Assembly: GCA_020720045.1 (NCBI GenBank)
Contig: DYPH01000006.1
Coordinates: 28,762-92,761 of the forward strand
Length of the DNA stretch: 64,000 bases
Source: Sorangium cellulosum
GTDB taxonomy: Bacteria; Myxococcota_A; Polyangia; Polyangiales; Polyangiaceae
Direction: 5' to 3'
Under the pieces are notes generated by a model, which was not told where the DNA came from, did not search any database, and saw only the letters and a list, made by a program, of their open reading frames with translations. Positions within the stretch are counted from its first letter, which is position 1; every line of letters begins with the position of its first letter. Below, piece after piece: positions 16,254-24,246 of this stretch. The translations under genes were made by a program, and so were the position numbers.

Positions 16254-17485
16254 GCGCTCCCGCCTTCCCCTGCCGCGCCTGTGGCAGCCTCCGTACCGAG
16301 GAAATTCTCTCGCTCGGCTCCACCCCCCTCGCCAATGCGCTCGTCGCTCAAGCGGACCTCGCCAAGCCGGAAGAGACCTTCCCCCTCGACCTCGTCCTCT
16401 GCCGGGACTGCTCACTCCTGCAAATCACGGAGACGGTCCCCCCGGAAAAGCTCTTTTCTCACTACCTGTACTTCTCCTCGTTCAGCGACACGATGGTCCG
16501 TCACGCCGATACGTTGGCGACGCGGCTCATCGCGGAAGAAAAGCTTGGCGCCGGGAGCCTCGCTGGCGAAATCGCCTCCAATGACGGTTATCTCCTCCAG
16601 CACTACAAGCGGCAGGGCGTGCCTGTGTTGGGCGTCGAACCGGCCGAAAATGTTGCGAAAGTCGCCGTCGAAGAGCGTGGCGTAGACACACTCTGCGCCT
16701 TCTTTGGCAAAGAAGTCGGCGAGAAGCTGGCCGCCGAAGGGAAGCGGGCCGACGTCATCCACGGGAACAACGTCCTCGCCCATGTGGCCGATTTGAACGG
16801 CGTCGTCGCCGGGCTGTCTGCCTGGGTGAAGGACACCGGCATTGTCGTCATTGAAGCCCCCTACTTGAAGGACTTCCTCGACCACGTCGAGTTCGACACC
16901 GTCTACCACGAGCACCTCTGCTATTTTTCGTTCACCACGCTCGCTGCCCTCTTCGAGAAGCACGGGCTCTTCCTCCACGACGTCGAGCGCATCGCCATTC
17001 ACGGCGGATCGATTCGCATTTTCGGCTCCCGCGTCGGCACGCGCCCCCGCACCGAGCGCGCCGCAGCGCTGCTCGCCGAAGAGGCCGCCTGGGGCGTGAA
17101 GGACCGCCCCGCCTACGATCGCTTCGCCGAGAACGTGATCACCCTCAAACGGGAATTGCGCGCGCTCATTGCCGATTTGCGGAGCCAGGGGAAGACGGTC
17201 GCCGCCTACGGCGCCTCGGCAAAAGGGGCGACGCTCCTCAACTACTGCGGCATCGACCACACCCAGCTCGATTTTGCCGCCGACCGCAGCACCTACAAGC
17301 AGGGGCGTCACATGCCCGGCGTGCATGTACCGATTGTTGCTCCGGAAATGCTGCTTGAGAAGCAGCCCGACTACACCCTGCTCCTCACCTGGAACTTCGC
17401 TGAAGAGATCCTCAAGCAGCAGCAGGACTACCGGGATCGCGGCGGGAAGTTCATCGTCCCCGTGCCGCTCCCGAAGATCGTTTGA
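16250..17485 (+). CDS. Sugar C-methyltransferase (NovU/TylCIII type)
   Basis: 411 residues. An N-terminal zinc-binding segment has CRACGS and CRDCSLLQ. The SAM domain follows ([25 protein letters not shown]), and [13 protein letters not shown] is a signature around the catalytic base in this family. The C-terminal half ([19 protein letters not shown]) is the usual third domain. These enzymes methylate C3 or C5 of a keto-6-deoxysugar nucleotide. The GTG at 16250 overlaps the dehydratase stop and is preceded by GAGG. It fixes the operon product as a branched-chain sugar, if the enzyme works on its neighbours' product. Confidence 0.87.
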   Translation: MSAPAFPCRACGSLRTEEILSLGSTPLANALVAQADLAKPEETFPLDLVLCRDCSLLQITETVPPEKLFSHYLYFSSFSDTMVRHADTLATRLIAEEKLGAGSLAGEIASNDGYLLQHYKRQGVPVLGVEPAENVAKVAVEERGVDTLCAFFGKEVGEKLAAEGKRADVIHGNNVLAHVADLNGVVAGLSAWVKDTGIVVIEAPYLKDFLDHVEFDTVYHEHLCYFSFTTLAALFEKHGLFLHDVERIAIHGGSIRIFGSRVGTRPRTERAAALLAEEAAWGVKDRPAYDRFAENVITLKRELRALIADLRSQGKTVAAYGASAKGATLLNYCGIDHTQLDFAADRSTYKQGRHMPGVHVPIVAPEMLLEKQPDYTLLLTWNFAEEILKQQQDYRDRGGKFIVPVPLPKIV

Positions 17486-17494
17486 GGGACCGCC

Positions 17495-17998
17495 ATGAGC
17501 CATTATCCGGAAATCAAAGTCGACGGCGTCTTCCTCGTACGGGGAACAGTCCCGATTGAGGGCGTCCGCGTTCACCCGCTTCGCCGGATTGCCGATGAGC
17601 GCGGAACCGTGTTTCACATGCTCCGCAAGAGCGACCCCCACTTTATGGAGTTTGGCGAGATCTACTTCTCTTCAGTCTACGCAGGGGTCGTGAAGGGGTG
17701 GCATAAACACGACGAAATGTCGTTGCACTATGCATGTGTGCACGGGCGCATCAAATGTGCTTTGTACGACGACCGCGAGGGCTCTCCGTCGAAGGGCTCT
17801 TTGATGGAAGTCTACCTCGGCCCCGACAGCTATTCCCTGCTTGTGGTTCCGCCGCTTGTCTGGAACGGCTTCAAGGGGATGGGGCCGGAGAACATCGTCG
17901 CGAACGCCTGCACGCACAGCCACGACCCGAAGCGGAGCTTCCGGTTGCCGCCCGACGACCCGTCGATCGGCTACGACTGGGCGACCAAGCACCACTGA
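17495..17998 (+). CDS. RmlC-like cupin, sugar-nucleotide 3,5-epimerase family
   Basis: 167 residues with the RmlC fold pattern: HPLRRIADERGTVFHMLR at the start, then GVVKGWHKHDEMSLHYACVHGRIKCALYD. His in KGWHKH matches the position of the catalytic base in dTDP-4-keto-rhamnose 3,5-epimerase. The carboxy end has VPPLVWNGFKGMG. It is shorter than RmlC (about 180). Within this operon it most likely epimerises C3, C5 or both in a CDP-4-keto-6-deoxy sugar. It starts 9 bp after the methyltransferase. Confidence 0.78.
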   Translation: MSHYPEIKVDGVFLVRGTVPIEGVRVHPLRRIADERGTVFHMLRKSDPHFMEFGEIYFSSVYAGVVKGWHKHDEMSLHYACVHGRIKCALYDDREGSPSKGSLMEVYLGPDSYSLLVVPPLVWNGFKGMGPENIVANACTHSHDPKRSFRLPPDDPSIGYDWATKHH

Positions 17999-17999
17999 A

Positions 18000-18905
18000 A
18001 TGCGCGTCCTTGTCACCGGTGGCACCGGCTTTCTCGGGCGCGCGATCGTCGCGGAGCTTCAGGCGGCTGGCCACGCCGTGACCGCCGCCGGCCTGCGGGG
18101 ATCCGAGGGGGGACTCCCCGAAGAGGTTGCCTTCGAACCGCTCGATTTTTTTGATGAATCGAACTGTTCTCTGCTCTTGGCTCGGCAAGTGCCGGACGTT
18201 GTCGTCCACCTCGCCTGGTGCGTCGATCCGGCCACCTACCTGCATACTGCAGCCAATTCCCGTTGGCTCCAGGCGACGCTCCGCTTCTTCGAGCAGGCGG
18301 CCGCTGCGGGCGTGAAACGTTTCGTCGGCGCCGGGACCTGCTTCGAATACGACCTGTCGGCCGGGTACCTCCGCGAAGGCGGGCCGTGTGTGCCGCATAC
18401 CTTGTATGGTGCATGCAAATCGGCCACCGCGATGGCGCTTGAAAAGCTCGCGCCGGCGCTCGGCGTCTCCTTCGCGTGGATGCGTTTCTTCTTCCTCCAC
18501 GGCGCCGGTGAACCGACGACGCGGCTCGTCCCCTCCGTGATCGGAGCGCTCCTCTGCGGCGAAGTCGCGCGGGTGAGTGAAGGTTCTCAAGTGCGCGATT
18601 TTCTTGCCTTGGAGGACGCAGCACTCGCCGTTCGCCACGTCGTGGAGAGCGACATCACCGGCCCGGTGAACCTCTGCTCCGGCGTCCCTGTGCGCGTCCG
18701 TGACGTCGTCGCCGCCCTTGTTTCGATCGCGGAAGAGCGTGGCCTCGCCCCGTGCGTCGACTACGGTGCGTTCCCCGTCCGCCCCGGTGATCCCCCGTTC
18801 CTCTGCGGCGACGCGACCCGCCTCCGCGGCCTCGGTTTCCGCCCCCGTTTTGACCTTCGCAGCGGCCTCGCCCGCACCTTCGCTTCGTTCGCCGAAAGCC
18901 CATGA
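18000..18905 (+). CDS. NAD-dependent epimerase/reductase acting on a nucleotide sugar
   Basis: 301 residues. TGGTGFLGRAIVAEL binds NAD(P); VVHLAW, AGTCFEYD and YGACK follow. YGACK gives the Tyr and Lys pair; the Thr of AGT replaces the usual Ser. By position after the epimerase, it is probably the 4-ketoreductase that finishes the deoxysugar, but a 4-epimerase is also possible. The ATG begins 1 bp after the previous stop, and its end overlaps the glycosyltransferase start by 4 bp. Confidence 0.8.
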   Translation: MRVLVTGGTGFLGRAIVAELQAAGHAVTAAGLRGSEGGLPEEVAFEPLDFFDESNCSLLLARQVPDVVVHLAWCVDPATYLHTAANSRWLQATLRFFEQAAAAGVKRFVGAGTCFEYDLSAGYLREGGPCVPHTLYGACKSATAMALEKLAPALGVSFAWMRFFFLHGAGEPTTRLVPSVIGALLCGEVARVSEGSQVRDFLALEDAALAVRHVVESDITGPVNLCSGVPVRVRDVVAALVSIAEERGLAPCVDYGAFPVRPGDPPFLCGDATRLRGLGFRPRFDLRSGLARTFASFAESP

Positions 18906-19891
18906 CCGCTCCCCGCCCGCGCCTCACCGTCCTCGTGCCGACCATCGGTCGCATGGCCTTCCTGCCCGCCGCCGAGCAGGCGATCGCCGCGCAGACCTTC
19001 CGCGACTTCGAGGTGATCGTCCTCGACAACGAGAGCGCTCCGGAAGCGCAGGAATTCTTTGCCGGTTGGGCCGCTCGCGATGGGCGCGTCCGTGTATCGC
19101 GCACCGATCCGCGCGTGCCGATGTTCGACAATTTTGATCGTGGAATTCGCGAAGCTCAAACCGAGTATGTCGTCTTTTTTCACGACGACGACGTCTATTA
19201 TCCCGAGCTTCTTGAGCGGGCCGTGCGTGCCCTCGATGCCCACCCAGGGGCCGGTTTTTGGGGGTCGAACTACGACTTCGTCGACGAAGACGGGCGGATG
19301 ACCGAGAAGCGCCGCTGGGTCCTGCGGACCGGTGCTGTGCGCGGCGATCGGTACCTCGAGATGCTGCTGACTCGTGGCCGCAACCCGATTCCGATGCCGG
19401 GAATTGTCTATCGGCGCTCGATCTTCGGCGATCGCGGCTTCGACCGCGACGTGCCGATTCACTTTGGCGATTTCGTCATCCTGATGCGGATGGCCGAGCG
19501 GGCCGACGTCTGCCTTGACGCGCGATCCTGCATGGCAGTCCGCCGCCATGAGGGGCAGGCGAGCGTCGCGCTCCCTTGGTCGAAGGTCGCGCAGATTCGC
19601 AGTGATGTTCTGCATAAGTATCTCGACGAGCTTCTCGCGCGATCGCCGGAGAAAGGTCCGTTTGTTCGCGGAATGAGGGAGCGTGTCGAGACGACCCGCC
19701 GACTCGCGCTCCTCTGGGGGGCTGCGCAGACCCGCGATGGGAAGGAGGCGGCGCTCTGTGTCGATGGGCTCGCGGCGATGCCTCTTTGGCATGCCGTCGG
19801 CAAAGGGGTGCAGCATGCAGGCTTTCTTAGGGACGTCGTCCCAGTGATGACCAAGAGCGCAAAGCGTCTTGGGGAGCGCCTCGGCTTCTAA
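18902..19891 (+). CDS. Glycosyltransferase family 2
   Basis: 329 residues. The GT-A domain begins LTVLVPTIGRMAFLPAAEQAI, with VIVLDNES for nucleotide binding and the metal-binding DxD-type motif FFHDDDVYY at about residue 95-103. The C-terminal half is helical with no membrane segment, so it acts on the cytosolic face. It probably adds the operon's sugar, or receives it, in a surface glycan. Start overlaps the reductase stop (ATGA). A 44-bp gap with a strong ribosome site follows before rfbF. Confidence 0.88.
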   Translation: MTAPRPRLTVLVPTIGRMAFLPAAEQAIAAQTFRDFEVIVLDNESAPEAQEFFAGWAARDGRVRVSRTDPRVPMFDNFDRGIREAQTEYVVFFHDDDVYYPELLERAVRALDAHPGAGFWGSNYDFVDEDGRMTEKRRWVLRTGAVRGDRYLEMLLTRGRNPIPMPGIVYRRSIFGDRGFDRDVPIHFGDFVILMRMAERADVCLDARSCMAVRRHEGQASVALPWSKVAQIRSDVLHKYLDELLARSPEKGPFVRGMRERVETTRRLALLWGAAQTRDGKEAALCVDGLAAMPLWHAVGKGVQHAGFLRDVVPVMTKSAKRLGERLGF

Positions 19892-19935
19892 ATGCTTTTG
19901 ATTCTTAACGTTTTTACCTGGGAGAGGGAGCAACG

Positions 19936-20727
19936 ATGAAGACGGTAATCCTGGCCGGCGGTTTCGGGACGCGCCTCGGCGAAGAGACGGTGAGCAAGCC
20001 GAAGCCGATGGTGGAGATCGGCGGAAAGCCGATTCTTTGGCACGTGATGTCCGGCTATGCGGCGCACGGTCTCAAGGAATTTGTCGTCGCTCTTGGCTAC
20101 AAGGGCGAGGTCATCAAACGCTGGTTCCTCGACTACCATGCTCTCTCTTCGGATATTTCCGTCGACCTTCGCACGGGGAATATCGTCAAAGAGGGGCCGA
20201 AGAGTGAGGATTGGCACGTCCACCTCGTCGACACCGGTCAAGACGTCATGACCGGCGGGCGTTTGCTCCGGCTCAAGAGCCGCCTTGTGGATGGCCGGTT
20301 CTGCCTCACCTACGGCGACGGCGTCTCGGATGTTGATATCACCAAGCTCCTCGCTTTCCACGAAGAGCACGGGAAAATTGCAACGATCACGGCGGTTCGC
20401 CCGCCGGCGCGCTTCGGTGGCCTCGTCTTCGACGGCGACCGTATCGCTGAATTTACGGAGAAGCCCCAGGTCGGTGAAGGGTGGATCAACGGCGGCTTTA
20501 TGGTGTTTGAGCCGAAGGTGTTCGACTACCTCCACGGCGACCCGACGATCCTCGAAGCGGACGCCCTCGAAGCGCTCGCCCGCGACGGCGAGCTCATGGC
20601 CTACCGCCATGAGAGTTTCTGGCAATGCATGGACACGGTCCGCGATTTGAAGCTCCTTGAAGGGTTCTGGCAGAGCGGAAAGATCCCGTGGACGTTGCGG
20701 GCCAAAGGGGAGGGGAACGCCCAATGA
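19936..20727 (+). CDS. rfbF: Glucose-1-phosphate cytidylyltransferase
   Basis: 263 residues, close to the usual ~257. It begins MKTVILAGGFGTRLGEET, with the nucleotidyl-transfer motif and Lys at KPKPMVEIGG. The rest matches RfbF: HVMSGYAAHGLKEFVVALGYKG, LTYGDGVSDVD, and HESFWQCMDTVRD near the end. It makes CDP-glucose from CTP and glucose 1-phosphate, the first step of CDP-deoxysugar synthesis. The ribosome site GGGAGAGGGAG is only a few bases upstream. The stop overlaps the next start (ATGA). Confidence 0.95.
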   Translation: MKTVILAGGFGTRLGEETVSKPKPMVEIGGKPILWHVMSGYAAHGLKEFVVALGYKGEVIKRWFLDYHALSSDISVDLRTGNIVKEGPKSEDWHVHLVDTGQDVMTGGRLLRLKSRLVDGRFCLTYGDGVSDVDITKLLAFHEEHGKIATITAVRPPARFGGLVFDGDRIAEFTEKPQVGEGWINGGFMVFEPKVFDYLHGDPTILEADALEALARDGELMAYRHESFWQCMDTVRDLKLLEGFWQSGKIPWTLRAKGEGNAQ

Positions 20728-21551
20728 AAAATGTCGACGAGAAGACCGTTGCCGGCTTTGGCGATGAGTGGTCCCGCTTCCAACAAGACGAGCTGACCGA
20801 CGGGGAGCTCCTCACCCTTTTTGAGCAGTATTTCGGAGTCTTTCCCTTCCGGGACCTCCCTGAAGGGGCGAAAGGGGCCGACTTCGGCTGCGGCAGCGGT
20901 CGGTGGGCCAAGCTCGTGGCGCCGAAGGTCGGCTCGCTTGCTTGCCTTGACGCGAGCGCCGACGCTCTCGCGGTCGCGCGAACGAACCTCGCCGGGCTCG
21001 CCAACGTCACCTTTCACCACGCGAGCGTGAGCGACGCGCCGATCGAAGACGGCTCCCTCGACTTCGCCTACTCGCTCGGCGTCCTTCATCACGTCCCGGA
21101 TACCGAGGGGGCGATCGCCGAAATCGCAAAGAAGATCAAGCCCGGCGGTCTCTTCCTCGTCTATCTGTACTATGCACTTGATGGGCGGCCGGCGTGGTAC
21201 CAGGAGCTTTGGAAGGCGAGCGACGTCGCCCGGCGCCGCATCGCGAAGCTCCCCCATGGCGCCCGCTACGCCTTGAGCCAAGCGCTCGCGGCCGGCGTCT
21301 ACTGGCCGCTCGCACGCAGCGCCCGCGCCCTCGATCGCGTCGGTGTGCTACCCCCGTCGTGGCCCCTCGCCTATTACCGAGACCGCTCGTTCTATACGAT
21401 GCGCACCGACGCGCTCGATCGCTTCGGGACGCGCCTCGAGAAGCGGTACACCAAGCAGCAAGTCTCTGAAATGCTTACCAAAGCTGGCTTTACCGACCTC
21501 CGGTTCTCCGAGGGGATGCCGCGTTGGGTCTGCGTCGCCCGGAAGCCCTGA
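20724..21551 (+). CDS. Class I SAM-dependent methyltransferase
   Basis: 275 residues. Motif I is ADFGCGSGRWAKLVAP (about residue 52-67), with ACLDAS as the acidic loop and SLGVLHHVPDTEGAI after motif II. The C-terminal ~100 residues contain aromatic and Arg-rich helices. The acceptor may be a sugar hydroxyl or a lipid-linked intermediate; sequence alone does not tell. I chose the ATG at 20724, which overlaps the rfbF stop, over an earlier in-frame start. This is a second methyltransferase in the operon and is unlike the C-methyltransferase. Confidence 0.85.
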   Translation: MKNVDEKTVAGFGDEWSRFQQDELTDGELLTLFEQYFGVFPFRDLPEGAKGADFGCGSGRWAKLVAPKVGSLACLDASADALAVARTNLAGLANVTFHHASVSDAPIEDGSLDFAYSLGVLHHVPDTEGAIAEIAKKIKPGGLFLVYLYYALDGRPAWYQELWKASDVARRRIAKLPHGARYALSQALAAGVYWPLARSARALDRVGVLPPSWPLAYYRDRSFYTMRTDALDRFGTRLEKRYTKQQVSEMLTKAGFTDLRFSEGMPRWVCVARKP

Positions 21552-21563
21552 GCGGAGGTCGCG

Positions 21564-22268
21564 GTGAAGCTTGCACGTATCGTCCGTCTGCCGGTGAGCG
21601 CTGTTCGTGGGGCGAATGAACTCGTCCGATTGATGATGAATCCGGCCGAGGTCGAGCGCGTGTTCGCCTTTGCCGACATCGTCGTCGGCGAGCGTGGCAC
21701 CGAAGAGTTCGCCAAGGAAATCGGGAAGCTTGCGGATGGCCCCCGTTTTCTCGCCGCTCGTCGCCGGATGCCGAAGGCCTCGATCGAAGAGCTCGAATCG
21801 CTCCCGGCAGGCTCGCTAGGGTTTGAATTTGCGCGGTTTCTTCGGGAGAACAAGCTCGACCCGAAGACGTTGCCGGTCAAGAGCGCGGAGACCGACGGCC
21901 AGTACGTGCGTGCGCGCATTTACGAAACCCACGATATCCACCACGTGGTGACCGGCTTCTCGACGCAGCCGATCGGCGAAGCCGGAGTCCTCGCCTTTTA
22001 CCTGGCCCAGCTCCCCGCGCGCGTCGCTTCCATGATTGTCGGTGCCGCCTTCTTGCGCGTCGGATTTGCGTCGGATGCGGCCCGTGTACCGTTTGGCCGG
22101 AGCATTGAACTGGGCCTCCGCCTCGGCCGTACGATGAAACCGATTGTGCTGTTCCCCTTTGAAGACCATTGGGAAACTCCGGTCGCAGACGTTCAGAAAA
22201 TGCTCGGGATCGATCCTGCGATCTACGAAGAGATTCGGACCCACGCGCGCGGCGACTTTACCGTTTGA
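21564..22268 (+). CDS. Coq4 family protein
   Basis: 234 residues. The zinc-site signature HD-x2-H-x11-E of Coq4 is present and correctly spaced in THDIHHVVTGFSTQPIGE (~residues 131-147). The N-terminal half is helical, and residues 146-175 include a hydrophobic stretch for membrane contact. In ubiquinone makers Coq4 acts in ring decarboxylation-hydroxylation and organises the complex. Here it closes a sugar operon (12 bp after the methyltransferase) in an organism that likely uses menaquinone. A lipid-binding role in glycan or natural-product synthesis is conceivable but is only inference. It starts with GTG after GGAGG. Confidence 0.85.
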   Translation: MKLARIVRLPVSAVRGANELVRLMMNPAEVERVFAFADIVVGERGTEEFAKEIGKLADGPRFLAARRRMPKASIEELESLPAGSLGFEFARFLRENKLDPKTLPVKSAETDGQYVRARIYETHDIHHVVTGFSTQPIGEAGVLAFYLAQLPARVASMIVGAAFLRVGFASDAARVPFGRSIELGLRLGRTMKPIVLFPFEDHWETPVADVQKMLGIDPAIYEEIRTHARGDFTV

Positions 22269-22485
22269 GCCGATCCCAGAGCGCGAAGGCAGCGATCGTC
22301 AACACCGCCCAGACAATCGTCGTCACGAGCTTCCGGGTGGGGGTCGCCTTCGCGAAGGGCCCTTGGTTGCCCGTCGCTGCAACAGCCTGAATTTCATCTC
22401 GTAAATCGGGGGCTCGCACGCAGAGTTCTTCGACGGGGTCGGCTTCCGAGGGGGCCTGCGGCGGTGCATACGGGTTGGTATTCAT
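22258..22485 (-). CDS. Small single-TM protein (75 aa)
   Basis: It begins MNTNPYAPPQAPS, a Pro-rich cytosolic tail common in small membrane proteins of this phylum, followed by an acidic helix. Its single hydrophobic helix (LVTTIVWAVLTIAAFALWDRL) is at the C-terminus. The ATG overlaps the stop of the larger membrane protein upstream (ATGA), which supports a real, coupled gene. It converges on the Coq4 gene with an 11-bp overlap. No function is recognised. Confidence 0.6.
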   Translation of the reverse strand: MNTNPYAPPQAPSEADPVEELCVRAPDLRDEIQAVAATGNQGPFAKATPTRKLVTTIVWAVLTIAAFALWDRLKR

Positions 22486-23392
22486 CGAAGCGCCTCTTTC
22501 GCGTAAAGGGCGAGGCGTGCGAGGGCGCCCAAAGCGAATAGCTGGGAGCGGAGGATGCCAAGGATCTTCTGCTTACGCGGGAGAATGTGGCTCCAACCAA
22601 TCCGCGCGGAGAGCGCAAGGCCGACGGCGACACTGAGTAAAGCGACGGCGACCGATTCCGCGCGGTTGTCGACGAGCCAGGTGGCGAGGGAGAGGATCAA
22701 TGTCGTGAGGGGAGTCATCGCCCAGAGCCAGTTGATCGCGTAGGAGCGGCGTTCGACGGGCCCCCACGCGAGGAGACGCTCGCGGAGCTCGGTCCAGTTT
22801 TCGAGGGCGTCGGTCAATACGGTTTGTTGGTCGTTGTGGACCAAACTGACCTGGCGCCTCAAATCGAGAATGACCTGGACGTCTCGCCGAAGGAGAAAGT
22901 GGGGCGGCTGGTTCGGCTGGGTGATCTTGAGGAGGTTCTCGGAGACGACGACTTCAAGGCCGGCGCCCGCGGCAAGACCGCGGCGAACCCGTACGTAGCT
23001 GATGAGTCCGACCACGCCGACGACCGCCGCCATCATGACGACCGCCGCGCCGCCGACGAGGATGGTGATTTCAGTCATGCCCTCGCGCCCGGCTTCCTGA
23101 CTGGCGGACACAGCCGCAAGCGCCGCCGGAATGCCCACAAAGGCGAAGAAGGTCAAAAGGATGCGCCTTCGATGCGCGCGCAAGACGTGGGCGGCGAGCG
23201 GCCGGTGGACCCGGATGTCGAAGGGGGGCGCTTGAACTTCTTCCTCGACCCGCGGTAGCGGGCGAGGACGAACTTGTTCTCCGATCCGGCGCTTCGCCGG
23301 GCGGAGACCAACTTCTTGAGCAGCGCCTTCTGTGGCGCCTTCTTCTCCTGAGCGGGTTTGCATACGTGAACAGTCTCCACCGGCTCGGACAA
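22482..23392 (-). CDS. Four-TM membrane protein with PH-like loop; N-terminus probably frameshifted
   Basis: From about 23250 down, the frame is convincing. It has helices at ILLTFFAFVGIPAALAAVSA and ILVGGAAVVMMAAVVGVVGL, a strand-rich middle (LEVVVSENLLKI, then VQVILDLRRQVSLVHNDQQT), and two more helices near the end. This is a TM2-PH-TM2 pattern. Upstream of 23250 this frame (start ATG 23363) has poor third-position GC. The neighbouring frame, starting TTG at 23392 (SEPVETVHVCKPAQEKKAPQ), has strong GC3 until about 23245. A single missing base near 23240 would join the two. The coordinates span both frames. A 32-bp palindromic element lies in the N-terminal part. Function unknown. Confidence 0.55.
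23276..23307 (-). repeat. 32-bp palindromic element, copy B
   Basis: On the minus strand the element reads TCTCCGCCCGGCG, loop AAG, CGCCGGATCGGAGAAC. The arms can pair into a hairpin of about 13 bp with one bulge. Compared with copy A at 28134, 29 of 32 bases match; only the loop differs. In the better-scoring frame of the host gene it encodes SARRSAGSEN. The apparent frameshift of this gene lies ~35 bp downstream of the element. Confidence 0.85.
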
Positions 23393-23395
23393 GAA

Positions 23396-23425
23396 GAGCC
23401 CCGCGCGGGAAACCGTGCGGGGCTC
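23396..23425 (-). terminator. Hairpin downstream of sdhB
   Basis: Nine-base arms GAGCCCCGC and GCGGGGCTC pair exactly around a 12-base loop. It lies 38 bp after the sdhB stop. Read on the minus strand a short pyrimidine run (TTCTT) follows, weaker than a full U-tract. It also separates sdhB from the membrane protein gene starting at 23392. Confidence 0.7.
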
Positions 23426-23463
23426 AAAAGCTTCCCAGGCGGGAAGAGTGCGTTAGATTCCGG

Positions 23464-24228
23464 TCACTTCAAGAGCCAGCCGAAAAGCATGTGCTTCGTG
23501 GCGGCGCGGGAGACCTGCGCGATCGAGTCGACGAGCGGGATCTCCTTCGGGCAGACCTCGACGCAGTTCTGGGCCTTGCCGCAATCGGCAACGCCGCCTT
23601 CGCCCATGACCGCCTCCAGGCGCTCCGCCGCGTGCATTTTGCCCGACGGGTGGAGGTTGAACAGGCGGACCTGGCTGATCGCCGCGGGGCCGATGAAGTC
23701 CGAGCCCTCGTTGATCTGGGGGCAGGCTTCCATGCAGCAGCCGCAGGTCATGCAGCGGCTAAGTGGATAGGCTTCTTCCTGATTTTCCGGTGCCTGGCGC
23801 GGGGCCGGGCCGAGCTCGTGGGTGCCGTCGAGCTGAATCCAGGCCTTCACCGTCTTGAGGTTGTCGAACATTTGCTGGCGGTCGACGACGAGGTCGCGCA
23901 CGAGCGGGAACTTCGTCATCGGCTCCAGGGTGACCTCCTCGCCGTTGGGCGAGATTTGGTCGATGAGCGCCGTGCACGACTGGCGAACGCGGCCGTTGAC
24001 GATCATCGTGCACGCGCCGCAAACTTCTTCGAGGCAGACGCTTTCCCAGACGACCGGCGTCGTCTTTTTGCCTTCGACGGTGACCGGGTTCTTACGCACC
24101 GCCATGAGCGCCGAGATGACGTTCATTTGCGGTTCCCAGGGGACATCGAACTCTTCCCAGCGCTTCGTTTCCGGCTTGCTGGGGTGATCCTGGCGGAGAA
24201 CTTTCAGGCGAACGGTTTTGCTTCCCAT
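23464..24228 (-). CDS. sdhB: Succinate dehydrogenase iron-sulfur subunit
   Basis: 254 residues. The [2Fe-2S] domain has CLEEVCGACTMIVNG and a later Cys in RQSC. The C-terminal domain has CMTCGCCMEACP and CVEVCPKEIP for the [4Fe-4S] and [3Fe-4S] clusters. It passes electrons from the SdhA flavin to quinone through the membrane subunit. It follows sdhA by 18 bp on the minus strand. The membrane subunit sdhC is not next to it but at 45644-46291. A hairpin closes the pair on the 3' side. Confidence 0.97.
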   Translation of the reverse strand: MGSKTVRLKVLRQDHPSKPETKRWEEFDVPWEPQMNVISALMAVRKNPVTVEGKKTTPVVWESVCLEEVCGACTMIVNGRVRQSCTALIDQISPNGEEVTLEPMTKFPLVRDLVVDRQQMFDNLKTVKAWIQLDGTHELGPAPRQAPENQEEAYPLSRCMTCGCCMEACPQINEGSDFIGPAAISQVRLFNLHPSGKMHAAERLEAVMGEGGVADCGKAQNCVEVCPKEIPLVDSIAQVSRAATKHMLFGWLLK

Positions 24229-24246
24229 GATTGATTTCTCCTCCGA

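Noticed and set aside
16412..17641. 409-aa minus-strand frame opposite the C-methyltransferase
   Set aside because: Asp/Glu/Val-heavy antisense shadow with no recognisable domain.
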